A stretch of DNA of 64,000 nucleotides, from positions 558,001 to 622,000 of the forward strand of contig WLNI01000001.1 of assembly GCA_009699875.1 (NCBI GenBank). The letters are read 5' to 3'. The stretch comes from Actinomycetota bacterium (lineage in GTDB: Bacteria > Actinomycetota > Acidimicrobiia > Acidimicrobiales > RAAP-2). Numbering within the stretch: the stretch's first letter is position 1; each line of letters starts with the position of its first letter. The notes beneath the pieces were generated by a model. It had not been told where the DNA came from. It did not search any database and worked only from the letters and a program-made list of their open reading frames with translations. Both the position numbers and the translations under genes were made by a program. Shown piece after piece: positions 51,875-63,190 of the stretch.

Positions 51875-53365
51875 ATGCCTTGTGTGAGTTCAACGTTTCC
51901 AGCACTTGCTTCTCTTGGCCTGCCTTCTCCTGGTGGACCCGACCCGCTCCCCTCAGGCTGTACCTTCCACGTGGATTCGAACACGACCTATCTCGGGCAA
52001 GGCGTCGTCGCCGGTGGTTCCCCATTTCGGCTCCGTCAGCTTTCTGATCAGGGTGCCTTGGCCTTCGAGTCGTGGGCAGCTGGCGGGCCTCTCGAGGCAG
52101 CCTTGTCGCAACAGCAGCTTGCTCGCCGACTCGTTGATGACGGGGTACTTCACCCCACATGGCCTTCAGAGGTCTTCTTAGACTTTGACGATGTCACTGT
52201 CGTGATTCCTATTCGAGATCGACCTGAGCAACTCAATGATCTTTTAGCTCAACTCGAAGAATTTCGGGTCATCGTGGTTGATGATTGTTCCGAGGACGTC
52301 AATGAGATCAGGAGGATTACGTCCCTCCATAATGTTCGCCTCGTCACACGCGATCGGCAAGGTGGTCCAGGCGCCGCACGAAATACTGGAATGCATGAGG
52401 TAACAACTCCACTCACTGTGTTTATTGATTCGGACTGCTGGCTCACCCCAGAGTGGCTTCCCCCTCTACTTGCTCACTTCACTGACCCACGGGTTGGAGC
52501 AGTCGCCCCAAGAATTCAAGGCAGCCGGGGGGCGTCATCCCGAGAACGTTTTGAACATGACGCCTCACCTCTCGATGTTGGATCCTCACCGAGTTTGGTC
52601 CGTCCTGGTTCGCCCGTGAGTTTCCTTCCTTCCGCGACGCTGCTTCTTCGAACTCGCCTTGGACCAATGCTCTTTGACGAGTCCCTCAACGGTGGCGAAG
52701 ACGTTGACCTTGTCTGGCGCCTCGCTGAATCTGGATGGCTTGTTCGTTTCGAACCCTCAAGCGTTGTCCACCACCCCATGCGAGGGACCCTCCATGGGTG
52801 GTTTGCTCAGCGCTACTTCTATGGAACGACCGCTGCACCTTTGGAGCAGCGCCACGGTGACGCAGCTGCGCCTCTCAAGGGGCCATTTTGGAACCTGCTT
52901 GGGTGGCTCTTTGTTGCCCTTGGTCTCCCTGGTCTCGGAGCCGTCTGTCTTGGCGTCTCAGTTGAGCTCTTGCGCAAACGACTCCAATCCTTTAGCGATT
53001 CTCCACTTCGTTTAGCGTGGGATCTCAGCCGATTCTCCTGGCAGCACACCCCAGCACTTTGTCGTCAGCTCGTGCGGACCTACGCCCCGCTGATGATTCT
53101 TGGATCCCTGTTTTCTCGAAGGCTTCGACGGGCCTTGCTTGTGACGCTCTCGGTTGGGACACTCGATCGTTGGCAAAAAAGCGGTAGCGACCTCGACGTC
53201 GCCTCGTTTTCCTACTGGTCTGTCCTCGATGACGTGACCTACGCTGCTGGGGTCTGGAGTGGAGTACTGAAAATGAAACGACCCGGAGCACTTCTGCCCC
53301 GGGTCACGTTCACATGGCGGAAACCTGTTCCCCCGTTTCAAAACTCTTCTTCGCAGCACACCTAG
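51875..53365 (+). CDS. mftF: Mycofactocin glycosyltransferase MftF-like (GT2)
   Basis: VTVVIPIRDRPEQLNDLL...VIVVDDCSED; FIDSDCWLTPEWL; GGEDVDLVWRL; divergent from mftA. Confidence 0.85.
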   Translation: MPCVSSTFPALASLGLPSPGGPDPLPSGCTFHVDSNTTYLGQGVVAGGSPFRLRQLSDQGALAFESWAAGGPLEAALSQQQLARRLVDDGVLHPTWPSEVFLDFDDVTVVIPIRDRPEQLNDLLAQLEEFRVIVVDDCSEDVNEIRRITSLHNVRLVTRDRQGGPGAARNTGMHEVTTPLTVFIDSDCWLTPEWLPPLLAHFTDPRVGAVAPRIQGSRGASSRERFEHDASPLDVGSSPSLVRPGSPVSFLPSATLLLRTRLGPMLFDESLNGGEDVDLVWRLAESGWLVRFEPSSVVHHPMRGTLHGWFAQRYFYGTTAAPLEQRHGDAAAPLKGPFWNLLGWLFVALGLPGLGAVCLGVSVELLRKRLQSFSDSPLRLAWDLSRFSWQHTPALCRQLVRTYAPLMILGSLFSRRLRRALLVTLSVGTLDRWQKSGSDLDVASFSYWSVLDDVTYAAGVWSGVLKMKRPGALLPRVTFTWRKPVPPFQNSSSQHT

Positions 53366-54507
53366 AAGGCAACAACCCCACGGATGTTGATTCCTGCCTC
53401 GAGGTCGTCGTATCCCTGCTGCACGGTTTCGATGGTGTACTCATTGGTGACAAGTTCATCGATCTCGAGCATGCCTGCGTCATAGAGTTTCAAAAGGCGA
53501 GGAATCTGGACCCGGGGACTCACCGACCCAAACACTGTTCCAAGAATCGACTGGTTGAACATCGAAAGATTGAAGAGGTTCAACTCGATCTTGTCTTGGG
53601 CGAACGGAGCGATTGCCGTTGCCACGATTCGAGCATCTTTGGATCCCATCGCACACGCTGGAGCAATCATGTCGCCGGTCAAGACTCCTGGCGTCAAAAT
53701 CACCACGTCAGCCATTCGACCTTCGGTGAGTTCGGCGACAAGGAATGTCGCGTCGAGCATGTTTGAAACTCCATGCGTTGCACCAATCTTTTTGGCTCGC
53801 TCAACCTTCGAGTCAAGAGGGTCAACCGCAATAATTGCTCGGGCTCCTGCGAGGCGCGCACCTTGAATTGCACCTGACCCCACACCACCAGCACCTACAA
53901 CAACAACCACTTCACCTGGGACGACTTTGGCTCGGTCGACCGCTGACCCAAATCCGGTGGAGATTCCACAACTAATCAACGCAGCCGCTTTCAAGTTTGC
54001 ATCGGGGGCAATCTTGACCAGTGAAGCTTCGTTGACGACCATGTACTCAGAGAACGTTCCAAGCTGCGTCATCCGATTCAAGTGCTGATCGCCAAAGTGG
54101 TGACGCCACGTTCCGTCCGAGATCATGGGCCCAGCCAGCGTTGACATGCCGAGGTCACAGAGATACTGGCGTCCACTTGCACACCAGTAGCACTGGCCAC
54201 ACGCGGGGATAAAGGCAACGGCAACTCGGTCGCCCGCGGTCACGGTCTGGACCTCGGGTCCTACGGATTCGACGATGCCCGCACCTTCGTGGCCACCGAT
54301 GCAAGGAAACATTGAGTCAACGCCGAAAATCTCTAAGGTCTCTCGAGGGGCAGAAATATCTCCGGTGCGCAAGTGCTCATCAGAGTGACACATGCCCGCA
54401 TAGACCATCTTGACTTTGACTTCGTGTGCATGAGGCTCATCAATTTCAATGTCTTCTGCCGTCCATGGCTGGTAGAGACCTGTACAGATTGCTGCTCGGA
54501 CCTTCAT
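53362..54507 (-). CDS. NDMA-dependent (mycofactocin-associated) zinc alcohol dehydrogenase
   Basis: YAGMCHSDEHLRTGD, CIGGHEGAGIVESVG, CGQCYWCASGRQYLC; next to mftF. Confidence 0.88.
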   Translation of the reverse strand: MKVRAAICTGLYQPWTAEDIEIDEPHAHEVKVKMVYAGMCHSDEHLRTGDISAPRETLEIFGVDSMFPCIGGHEGAGIVESVGPEVQTVTAGDRVAVAFIPACGQCYWCASGRQYLCDLGMSTLAGPMISDGTWRHHFGDQHLNRMTQLGTFSEYMVVNEASLVKIAPDANLKAAALISCGISTGFGSAVDRAKVVPGEVVVVVGAGGVGSGAIQGARLAGARAIIAVDPLDSKVERAKKIGATHGVSNMLDATFLVAELTEGRMADVVILTPGVLTGDMIAPACAMGSKDARIVATAIAPFAQDKIELNLFNLSMFNQSILGTVFGSVSPRVQIPRLLKLYDAGMLEIDELVTNEYTIETVQQGYDDLEAGINIRGVVAF

Positions 54508-54622
54508 AGAATTATTTCCTCCCAGTTGGCTTCCTCACGAATTCTCAGCGAGGTCAGAAAACGACCCTAGCCCGGCTTTGCGAATCATGAAAGTGGCACG
54601 ACCTCACCACAATACTGCGGCC

Positions 54623-56335
54623 CTACATTCTCTCTGGGGCCTCGATCCCTAAGAGACCGAGGCCCGTTCTCAATGTGGAGGCCGTCAACTCACAGAGTTC
54701 GAGTCGGCTGGCTTTTGTCGCCTCATCTGGGGCTTTGAGGACTGGACAAAACTCATAAAACGACGTGAACTGCTGGGCCAATGTAAAGAGATAGGTGCAG
54801 AGCTTCGATGGACTCAATGTCTCGAGAGAGTTTTCGATGGCTTCAGGAAATGCCACAAGCTGTCGAGCGAGATCCCGTTCTGCTGGCTCCGTGAGAGTGA
54901 TCTTGCCACCCGACGGCAATGAATCAGCTCGTCGAAAAATTGAACGAATACGGGCGTGAGCGTACTGGAGATAGGGGCCAGTATCGCCTTCAAAGGCCAG
55001 CATGCGGTCCCAGTCGAAGACGTAATCACGCTGCCGATCTGTCGAAAGGTCAGCAAACTTAATGGCGCCCATTGCTAGCTGATGTGCAATGACGTCAGTA
55101 TCGGATGCTTCGGCACCGCGTTCTTCAAGTGCGCTGCGTGCCCGAAGTGTTCCTTCGTCAAGGAGCCCTTTTAGCTTGACGGTCCCACCATCTCGAGTCT
55201 TGAACATCTTTCGATCGGGGCCAAGGACGTTTCCAAAAGCGACGTGTGTCGCCTGAGTATGTTCATTGAGCCATCCCGCCATGGTGGCAACGGCAAAACA
55301 CATCTCAAAATGTTGTGACTGAGGCGCACCAACCACATAGAGGATTCGATCCGCATTGAGATGACTCACCCGATCTCGTATGGCTGCTAAATCGGTGGCG
55401 GCATAGCCGTAACCTTCATCGGATTTTCGAACGATGAGGGGAAGTGGTTCACCATCTCGGTTGACAAAGCCCTCCGGGAAGACGCAGAGTGCTCCGTCAG
55501 AGTCGACGAGGAGCCCAGCTGCCTCGAGATCAGCAACAACATCATCAAGCATGTCGTTGTAGGCCGACTCCCCGACCACGTCGGTCTCACGCAGTCCAAC
55601 CCCTAGTTCTTCATAGACCGCGTCAAAATAATGAATTGACTCAGCGACTAAAACTCTCCACAGTCGAAGTGTCTCCTCGTCTCCACCTTGCAACAGGACA
55701 ACTCGGGAGCGGCTCCGTTCTTTGAAAGTATCGTCTGCATCAAATTTTCCTCGAGCTTCGCGATAAAAACCGTCAAGATCTCCAACAGAAAGATTCGCGA
55801 CCGCATTATCTTCGCCAAGATCAACAAGATGCTCAATCAGCATCCCAAACGGCGTACCCCAATCGCCGATGTGATTCCGGCGCAGCACCTGGTGGCCTAC
55901 AAACTCCAAAATTCGACACAACGAATCCCCAATGACGGTGGAGCGAAGGTGTCCGACATGCATTTCTTTCGCTACATTCGGGGCTGAGTAGTCCACGACA
56001 ACAACTTGTGCCTTCTCTGCGGCCGAAACCCCGAGGGCCTCGTCAGCACCCATCTCCTCAAGTTGGGAAATCAGGGCCTCGTCAGAAACCGTGAGGTTTA
56101 AGAATCCAGGTCCAGCGATCTCAACGGAATCGACGAGTCCTTGGAAGTCGACGTGGTCGACGATCTCTTGGGCCACGTCTCTTGGGGGTCGACCAAGTCG
56201 TTTTGCCAAGCCCATGACGCCGTTGACTTGAAAGTCAGCGTGATCACTTCGTCGCAACACGGGATCGGCCCCTTGTTCAAGGCGGTCGAAACCTGGCGTC
56301 AGGCTGTCAAAAAGTTTTTCGGCGAGGGTGGCCAC
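54623..56335 (-). CDS. argS: Arginyl-tRNA synthetase
   Basis: YSAPNVAKEMHVGHLRSTVIGD HIGH motif; C-terminal anticodon-binding domain. Confidence 0.97.
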   Translation of the reverse strand: MATLAEKLFDSLTPGFDRLEQGADPVLRRSDHADFQVNGVMGLAKRLGRPPRDVAQEIVDHVDFQGLVDSVEIAGPGFLNLTVSDEALISQLEEMGADEALGVSAAEKAQVVVVDYSAPNVAKEMHVGHLRSTVIGDSLCRILEFVGHQVLRRNHIGDWGTPFGMLIEHLVDLGEDNAVANLSVGDLDGFYREARGKFDADDTFKERSRSRVVLLQGGDEETLRLWRVLVAESIHYFDAVYEELGVGLRETDVVGESAYNDMLDDVVADLEAAGLLVDSDGALCVFPEGFVNRDGEPLPLIVRKSDEGYGYAATDLAAIRDRVSHLNADRILYVVGAPQSQHFEMCFAVATMAGWLNEHTQATHVAFGNVLGPDRKMFKTRDGGTVKLKGLLDEGTLRARSALEERGAEASDTDVIAHQLAMGAIKFADLSTDRQRDYVFDWDRMLAFEGDTGPYLQYAHARIRSIFRRADSLPSGGKITLTEPAERDLARQLVAFPEAIENSLETLSPSKLCTYLFTLAQQFTSFYEFCPVLKAPDEATKASRLELCELTASTLRTGLGLLGIEAPERM

Positions 56336-56374
56336 TGCTCCATCTTCTCACTTCCACCCTGCCGGCTTGGGCTC

Positions 56375-57469
56375 CTAGGTGGCTCCGTTAACCCCGTCCA
56401 TGATTCCCACGGCTCGAAATGGTCCAAAGAAGCCTTGTTCTAAGAGACCATGCCCGACGTGATCGCCGTAACGGAACTCAGCCAAGTGGTCAATGATCCC
56501 GTATTGAGCGAGTCCCTTGACCTCGTCAACACCCAGCACCAATCCCTGAGTCACGGTCTCTGGACCTTGATACATCCCGTGGCGCCAATCAGCATCAATT
56601 CCATAACCGGTCCCTACGGAAATGAAGTTTGGAAGAATCGAGGTGCACTCAATCTCGATACCACTTTCCTCGAAGACAATTCTTGAGGAGCGGATCAATC
56701 GTGTTCCCGGCTCCATCTCGTGATGCCATGTTGCAGGGCCTAAATCATCGTGAGGCCGAGTTCGGTCATGCCAAACCCTTTCGGACTGCACTAAGTGGCG
56801 AACGCCATCATCATCTTGGTGACAGATATAAAAGATTGAGTGGTCCTCAAACTGCATCGGGTAGTAGTTCCACATCCCCGGCAACACCATTAAACCCTCT
56901 CGAATGCCTGGAGGCTCCGCCTCTCCTACCGGGCGAATTCCCCATGATCGATCGCGATTACCCGAGCCATCGATTTGGAACTCGGTTCCATCAACTGAAA
57001 GCAATCCCGTCCATGATCCGGTCTGGGCTAATCGGTTGGTGTCAAAAATCAGGCGTCCATGTTGGCGTAAGGTCTGGCGGGGTTCCAACACCGCTTCGAT
57101 ATTCCCTTCAAAGACCACGTCCATTGCAATCGAGTGTTCTGTTGGCTCTACGACGACTCGGAGCATCTCTAAGGGCTTAATAACTTCAATCAGAAATGGC
57201 CCCACACTGAGATCCATCCGATCTACCAGTGGTTTCGATGAACGAACGATGTGCTGTTTCTCGCCAATCCGAATGTCGATAAACGCATCGGTTGTTCCAA
57301 GGTTTGGATACTGTCCTAAACCAAAGATTGCAAAGAACTCCTTATTCTCTGGGTACATGTTGAAGTAGTAGCGATCGTATGCATTTCGATCTGACGTCGC
57401 CGCATTGGCGATGAGTTCTGCGCTCTGGTGGACAGGGAAATCGTCGTAACTTGAAAGGCCGTTTGTCAT
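56375..57469 (-). CDS. Conserved hypothetical protein (DUF7064/7065-like)
   Basis: NRDRSWGIRPVGEAEPPG and FYICHQDDDGV segments resemble actinobacterial lipid/steroid-associated hypotheticals. Confidence 0.55.
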   Translation of the reverse strand: MTNGLSSYDDFPVHQSAELIANAATSDRNAYDRYYFNMYPENKEFFAIFGLGQYPNLGTTDAFIDIRIGEKQHIVRSSKPLVDRMDLSVGPFLIEVIKPLEMLRVVVEPTEHSIAMDVVFEGNIEAVLEPRQTLRQHGRLIFDTNRLAQTGSWTGLLSVDGTEFQIDGSGNRDRSWGIRPVGEAEPPGIREGLMVLPGMWNYYPMQFEDHSIFYICHQDDDGVRHLVQSERVWHDRTRPHDDLGPATWHHEMEPGTRLIRSSRIVFEESGIEIECTSILPNFISVGTGYGIDADWRHGMYQGPETVTQGLVLGVDEVKGLAQYGIIDHLAEFRYGDHVGHGLLEQGFFGPFRAVGIMDGVNGAT

Positions 57470-57478
57470 GTCGCGACT

Positions 57479-57682
57479 CTAACTACAACATCCGCCGCCG
57501 CAACACCCACCGCCACGTGGGGCGGGGGTATCGGCAAGGCCAGTTGAGGCAAAGACTGGGAGCAGGCGAGCAGCTCCCACGTGGCCTTCTGGACACGTGG
57601 CAGGAGCATCGGCTTGATCCATTGGCCGAGTGAGCTCGTAGGTCGCCGTACAGGTCATACATCGATAGTCGTAGCGCGGCAC
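57479..57682 (-). CDS. FmdB-family zinc-ribbon protein
   Basis: [21 protein letters not shown]...CPEGH; Cys-rich [11 protein letters not shown] tail. Confidence 0.8.
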   Translation of the reverse strand: MPRYDYRCMTCTATYELTRPMDQADAPATCPEGHVGAARLLPVFASTGLADTPAPRGGGCCGGGCCS

Positions 57683-57786
57683 CAGAGGTCCTTCTTTCTT
57701 GGGGTGATGGGCGTGTCCATGATCGTACTCACCTGAGAATGGACCCGCAGACTGAGAGCGTTCGTAGGGGTTCTAGTCTTAGGGCT

Positions 57787-60477
57787 ATGCCTGAAACATC
57801 ATCGCATCCAGACAGTTTTGAATCCCGATCCACGCTCAACGTTGGGGACCGCTCAGTGGAGATCTTCTCATTGCGAGCCCCAGGACTTTCTGAATTCGAC
57901 GTGGACCGACTTCCCTTTTCAATCAAAATTCTGTTGGAGAATCTTCTCCGCCACGAAGACGGAAGAAAAGTCACCACCGCCGACATCGTGGCCCTCGCTC
58001 AGTGGGCGATCAACCCCCTGGCACACGGTGAAGCTGCTGGCGATGCCGCAAAGGAGATCTCCTTCAGCCCAGAGCGAGTGCTGATGCAGGACTTAACCGG
58101 CGTCCCTGCAGTCGTCGATCTTGCAGCCATGCGCGATGCCATTGTGGAACTTGGAGGCGACGCCTCGTTAATTAATCCACTCGTCCCCGTCGAACTTGTT
58201 ACCGACCACTCCGTCATTGTCGAACGCTCTGGGTCTTCTGAGTCTTACGAACAAAACGTTGCGATTGAGTACCAGCGGAACCTTGAACGCTACGAACTAC
58301 TTCGATGGGCTCAAAACTCCTACGACAGATTTCGGGTCGTGCCTCCTGGCATGGGAATCTGTCATCAAGTCAACGTTGAACACTTAGCTCGTGTGGTTTT
58401 CGAAACTGATGGCGTGGCCTATCCCGACACTGTGGTTGGAACTGACTCGCATACCACCATGGTGAATGGTCTTGGTGTCCTCGGATGGGGAGTTGGAGGG
58501 ATTGAAGCAGAAGCCGCAATGCTCGGTCAGCCAACTTCGATGTTGATCCCCCCTGTCGTTGGTCTCAAACTTGTTGGTGCAACTCGTGAAGGAGTAACCG
58601 CAACCGACGTAGTACTCACCATCACAGAGTTGCTTCGCAAACACGGCGTCGTCAGTAAATTTGTTGAAGCATATGGAGAGGGTGTTGGCGCACTAAGCCT
58701 TGAGACCCGAGCGACAATCGGAAATATGAGTCCTGAATATGGCGCAACGTGTGCCATCTTCCCAATTGACCAGGTCACGCTCGACTATCTCGAATTCACC
58801 GGGCGGCCTCAAGGCCAACTCGAACTCGTTGAGGCGTATGCGAAAGCACAAGGTCTCTGGCACGAACCTACTGCCGTGGAGCCAATCTTCTCGGAGTACG
58901 TCGAGCTCGACCTCAGCACGGTTGTCCCCTCCATGGCTGGCCCTTCACGCCCCCAGGACCGAGTGGACCTCCCTCACGTTCACCGCGCATTTCGCTCCGA
59001 GCTTGGACGCGAGCCAAAAGAGGCGATCGGCGTCGACGCAGGAGCATCTCTTCGTGACGGTGCCGTCGTGGTTGCGGCGATCACGAGTTGCACCAACACC
59101 TCGAATCCTTCAGTCCTCGTCGCTGCTGGACTCGTCGCTCAGCGAGCCGTTGAGCGCGGCTTAACTGCCAAGCCATGGGTCAAAACGTCGCTCGCACCAG
59201 GTTCCCGTGTCGTGATGGACTATCTCGATCGAGCAGGGTTGACCCAACCTCTCGATCAGCTTGGTTTCTACCTTGTGGGATATGGATGCACAACGTGCAT
59301 TGGAAACTCTGGGCCACTCTTTGATGGGATCTCTGATTCAGTCATCGCGAATGATCTCTCGGTCACCTCAGTACTTTCTGGAAACAGAAATTTTGAAGGT
59401 CGAATTCACCCCGACATCAAGCAGAACTATCTCGCGTCACCACCGCTGGTCGTGGCCTATGCGATAGCGGGAACCGTTGACATCGATCTTACGACTGAGC
59501 CTCTTGGGATTGATCGAGATGGCGTACCCGTCATGCTCGCCGATCTGTGGCCGAGTGACCTTGAGGTTGCCCAAGCGGTTCGCGCATCGGTGACTCCAGA
59601 GATGTTCACTGAGCGATATAGCGCTGCCTTTGAAGGCGATACGCACTGGCAGGCGATCGATGTTGCGCAAGGTGAGACCTTCGCGTGGAATGCGGCGTCG
59701 ACTTATGTCCGTCGGCCCCCGTTCCTCGAACATCTTTCGCATGAGCCTTCAATCATCGAAGACATTCTCGATGCGAGAATCTTGGCGAAACTCGGAAATT
59801 CTGTCACCACTGACCACATTTCTCCCGCAGGAAATATTCGCGGCAACGTTCCAGCTGGGGAATATCTCATTGATGGTGGCATCACCCCGGTGGACTTCAA
59901 CTCATATGGCACGCGTCGAGGAAACCACGAGGTCATGATGCGTGGCACATTTGCCAACGTTCGGCTTCGCAATGAACTCGCTCCTGGAACTGAAGGTGGC
60001 AGAACTCTCAAACTCCCAGAAGACGTTGAGACGTCGATCTACGACGCGGCAATGCGCTACGCAGCCGAAGAGACTCCGCTGATTATTCTTGGGGGGAAAG
60101 AATACGGTTCGGGTTCGAGTAGAGACTGGGCCGCAAAAGGAACCAAACTCCTTGGAGTCAAGGCAGTCATCGTTGAGTCATTCGAGCGAATCCACCGCGC
60201 CAACCTTGTTGGGATGGGTGTGCTCCCCCTTCAATTCCCAAATGGCTATTCGGCCAACTCTCTAGGACTCACTGGTCGAGAAATTGTTTCGATTACTGGG
60301 CTCGGATCGCTCAATAGCGGCGAGATCCCAAAGAATGTTGAAGTTCTCGCCCGAAAAGAAGATGGTTCCGCTGTTGAGTTTGATGCTCGCGTTCGGATAG
60401 ATACCCCAACCGAAGCTGACTATTTCCGACACGGTGGCGTGTTGCCATTTGTGTTGAGGAATTTAGCTGGCCTCTAA
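57787..60477 (+). CDS. acnA: Aconitate hydratase
   Basis: [67 protein letters not shown]; start at ATG 57787. Confidence 0.97.
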   Translation: MPETSSHPDSFESRSTLNVGDRSVEIFSLRAPGLSEFDVDRLPFSIKILLENLLRHEDGRKVTTADIVALAQWAINPLAHGEAAGDAAKEISFSPERVLMQDLTGVPAVVDLAAMRDAIVELGGDASLINPLVPVELVTDHSVIVERSGSSESYEQNVAIEYQRNLERYELLRWAQNSYDRFRVVPPGMGICHQVNVEHLARVVFETDGVAYPDTVVGTDSHTTMVNGLGVLGWGVGGIEAEAAMLGQPTSMLIPPVVGLKLVGATREGVTATDVVLTITELLRKHGVVSKFVEAYGEGVGALSLETRATIGNMSPEYGATCAIFPIDQVTLDYLEFTGRPQGQLELVEAYAKAQGLWHEPTAVEPIFSEYVELDLSTVVPSMAGPSRPQDRVDLPHVHRAFRSELGREPKEAIGVDAGASLRDGAVVVAAITSCTNTSNPSVLVAAGLVAQRAVERGLTAKPWVKTSLAPGSRVVMDYLDRAGLTQPLDQLGFYLVGYGCTTCIGNSGPLFDGISDSVIANDLSVTSVLSGNRNFEGRIHPDIKQNYLASPPLVVAYAIAGTVDIDLTTEPLGIDRDGVPVMLADLWPSDLEVAQAVRASVTPEMFTERYSAAFEGDTHWQAIDVAQGETFAWNAASTYVRRPPFLEHLSHEPSIIEDILDARILAKLGNSVTTDHISPAGNIRGNVPAGEYLIDGGITPVDFNSYGTRRGNHEVMMRGTFANVRLRNELAPGTEGGRTLKLPEDVETSIYDAAMRYAAEETPLIILGGKEYGSGSSRDWAAKGTKLLGVKAVIVESFERIHRANLVGMGVLPLQFPNGYSANSLGLTGREIVSITGLGSLNSGEIPKNVEVLARKEDGSAVEFDARVRIDTPTEADYFRHGGVLPFVLRNLAGL

Positions 60478-60501
60478 ATCATCTCAACGCCACAAACCCT
60501 G

Positions 60502-61278
60502 CTACTTCGTATCAACAATACGAAATGCTTCTGCGGTTCGTTTCTTTTTCAGACCGGCGGCCTTTCCAATCTGTCGACCCCAGGTCGTTAACAACTCTTC
60601 AATATGCTCCCCGTCACCTATTTGGCTGTCATGAGAACGCAGCGCTGCAATCTTTTGATCCAACACGTTGGTGGTGTCAACAGCCACGGTTGGGTTATTC
60701 ATTGCCATCACCCATACTTCGGGGACGCTGTGGGGCTCAAGACCTTCTTCTAAAAGTTCGGGGAATGCGAAGGGATTCCGAGCGTCGGGATAGACCGCAC
60801 TGATAGCTGCTTGACCGGCAGCCAAGTGGTCGGGATGCGACGCATAAATACGATCAAGATTGAGTTCAGGACTCTGGCAGATCACGCGGTCGGGCTTCAC
60901 TTGACGGATCACCCGTGAAAGATCTCGTCTCAGTGCTAGGTCTGCGACCACTTTGCCGTCTTCATGACCAAGAAAAATGACTGCCCCCACGCCAACTTGT
61001 TTGGCAGCATCGGTCTGTTCTTTACGACGGAGTTCTCCGCGTTGTTCTCTGGTGGTTGATCGGTCGCTGCCACCAGCATCACCATTGGTGACGATGCAGT
61101 AGACGACATCGATGCCTTTTTTTGTCATCACAGCGACTGTTCCCGCTGCTCCAAAATCAACGTCGTCAGGATGCGCGGTAATTACCAGTACCGTCTCGAC
61201 GCCTTTCGCTGGATTGACGATGGCCGGCTTCGCAGCAAACCCAAAGGCAACGGCTTGAGATTTTTTCTTCTTACTCAA
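60502..61278 (-). CDS. PIG-L family deacetylase
   Basis: VLVITAHPDDVDFGAAGTVA; YASHPDHLAAGQA. Confidence 0.88.
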   Translation of the reverse strand: MSKKKKSQAVAFGFAAKPAIVNPAKGVETVLVITAHPDDVDFGAAGTVAVMTKKGIDVVYCIVTNGDAGGSDRSTTREQRGELRRKEQTDAAKQVGVGAVIFLGHEDGKVVADLALRRDLSRVIRQVKPDRVICQSPELNLDRIYASHPDHLAAGQAAISAVYPDARNPFAFPELLEEGLEPHSVPEVWVMAMNNPTVAVDTTNVLDQKIAALRSHDSQIGDGEHIEELLTTWGRQIGKAAGLKKKRTAEAFRIVDTK

Positions 61279-62546
61279 AGTACTGAATCCTTCGGGTCAG
61301 GTTGCCAGGTACCGAGTTCCTTGAGGTGGGGACTGTTCGAGAAAATCTCAACGACAGGAAGTTTGAGTTCTAAGCGCTTTTGGATCACACTCGCTTCAAC
61401 GATCTGGTTCCAGAGCAGGAGAGAAACAACGACTCCAGCGGTTCCCGCCCGAGCGGTTCGCCCCGATCGGTGAAGGTAGGCCTTTTGATCCTCTGGTGGG
61501 TCGTAGTGCACCACGACGTCGACACCATCAATGTGGAGCCCCCGGGCAGCCACATCAGTGGCGACGAGAACGTGGAGTTTGTTGTTAGTGAATTCAGCGA
61601 GTGCTCGTTCTCGTTGTTGCTGGCGAAGATCCCCATGGATAGCCGCAGCGTTTACTTTGAGTTTTCCCAACTCTTCAACGAGTCGGTCTGCTCCTCGTTT
61701 GGTTCGACAAAAGATGAGTCCTTTGTCGTAGGAACTGACGATGGCGGCAGCCACTTTGACCTTGTCCATTTGGTGGACGTTAAAGAAATAGTGGACCATA
61801 TTGGCAACAGTCTGCGTATCAGACTGAACTTCATGGAAGACCGGGTCGGTCAGATATCTTGAGACCAACCGATCAACCGCGCCATCCAAGGTGGCAGAAA
61901 AAAGAAGTGTTTGATGGGGACCACTTAATCGACGCAAGACCCATTCGACCTGCGGCATAAATCCCATATCGGCCATTCGATCTGCTTCGTCCAAGACAAG
62001 GACGTCGAGATCCTCAACCCCAAGCTCACCTCGATCTCCGAGGTCGATTAACCGACCCGGCGTGGCAATGATGATCTCGCAGCCTTTCTTCAATGTCGCT
62101 ATCTGGCGCTCGATGTCAGCACCTCCATAGACAGCGATTGCTCTCATGCCAAGTGACGCTGCTAAGGGTTCCAGGACTTCGTGAACCTGGACGGCTAACT
62201 CTCGTGTCGGCAGAAGAACAAGTCCTTTGGGTTTCGCAGGACCCCCAGGAACCTGTTGAAGGTTTCCATTGGCGTCAGCAAGCTTGGCCGCAATGCGCTG
62301 AAGCATAGGAAGACCAAAGCCCAGGGTCTTTCCAGAACCAGTCTTTGCTTTCCCACAGACGTCTCGGCCAGCTAACGCGTCAGAAATGGTCATTGCTTGA
62401 ATTGGAAAGGCCACGGTGATGCCGTCGTTGGCCAAGGCCTTGACGAGGGGTTCAATGATCCCTAGAGATTCAAAGGTCCTTGTCGTTTCATAGGTATCGG
62501 CCTCAGGCGAGGAGAAGTCCGCGTTCGTAGCGGAGGGGTCTGTCAT
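61275..62546 (-). CDS. DEAD-box RNA helicase
   Basis: AKTGSGKTLGF, VLDEADRMADMGF, SATL, HRSGRTARAG. Confidence 0.95.
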   Translation of the reverse strand: MTDPSATNADFSSPEADTYETTRTFESLGIIEPLVKALANDGITVAFPIQAMTISDALAGRDVCGKAKTGSGKTLGFGLPMLQRIAAKLADANGNLQQVPGGPAKPKGLVLLPTRELAVQVHEVLEPLAASLGMRAIAVYGGADIERQIATLKKGCEIIIATPGRLIDLGDRGELGVEDLDVLVLDEADRMADMGFMPQVEWVLRRLSGPHQTLLFSATLDGAVDRLVSRYLTDPVFHEVQSDTQTVANMVHYFFNVHQMDKVKVAAAIVSSYDKGLIFCRTKRGADRLVEELGKLKVNAAAIHGDLRQQQRERALAEFTNNKLHVLVATDVAARGLHIDGVDVVVHYDPPEDQKAYLHRSGRTARAGTAGVVVSLLLWNQIVEASVIQKRLELKLPVVEIFSNSPHLKELGTWQPDPKDSVL

Positions 62547-62722
62547 ATTTTTCCCTATCTGGTTTGGTCGGGCCCGTAACCAGCGTGAGAGGAGATGGGC
62601 CCCGGATTAGATCGCCGAGTGCGATCTCTCCCCCCCTACCCTACTGGCGCTCCGTCCCTTCTTCGAGACAGAGCCTCTAGCATCATGGGAACGCTGGGAA
62701 ACAAAAGAGAAGGAACTCGAAA

Positions 62723-63190
62723 ATGGCTCGACTTGAAGAGGGAAAAGTAGCTCCAAAGTTCACTTTGAAAGACCACGATGGCAAGAGTGTGTCACTGGCG
62801 TCCTTCAAAGGACAGAAAGTTGTCGTCTACTTCTATCCCCGAGATGACACGCCAGGTTGCACAAAAGAAGCGTGCCAATTTAATGACAACCTTCGAAAGT
62901 TTTCGAATGCTGATGTGGCGATCCTTGGGATCTCACCCGATGGCGATAGCGCGCACACCAAATTCCGTACAAAATACAAACTCAAGTTCCCCCTTCTCAG
63001 CGATCCTGACAAAAAAGTGATGAGTGCCTATGGGGCATTCGGAGAAAAAATGATGTACGGCAAGAAGACAGTTGGAGTTATCCGCTCAACATTTCTCATT
63101 AACGAACAAGGAAAAATTCAGCGGGCCTGGTACAACGTACGCGCTGACGGACATGCGGAAAAAGTCCTTGAGGTCGTCAAGGACGGCTAG
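62723..63190 (+). CDS. bcp: Thioredoxin-dependent thiol peroxidase (Bcp/PrxQ)
   Basis: VVVYFYPRDDTPGCTKEACQFND. Confidence 0.95.
   Translation: MARLEEGKVAPKFTLKDHDGKSVSLASFKGQKVVVYFYPRDDTPGCTKEACQFNDNLRKFSNADVAILGISPDGDSAHTKFRTKYKLKFPLLSDPDKKVMSAYGAFGEKMMYGKKTVGVIRSTFLINEQGKIQRAWYNVRADGHAEKVLEVVKDG

Noticed and set aside
53314-53766. 150-aa plus-strand ORF overlapping the ADH 3' end
   Set aside because: Antisense to the conserved alcohol dehydrogenase; no domain.
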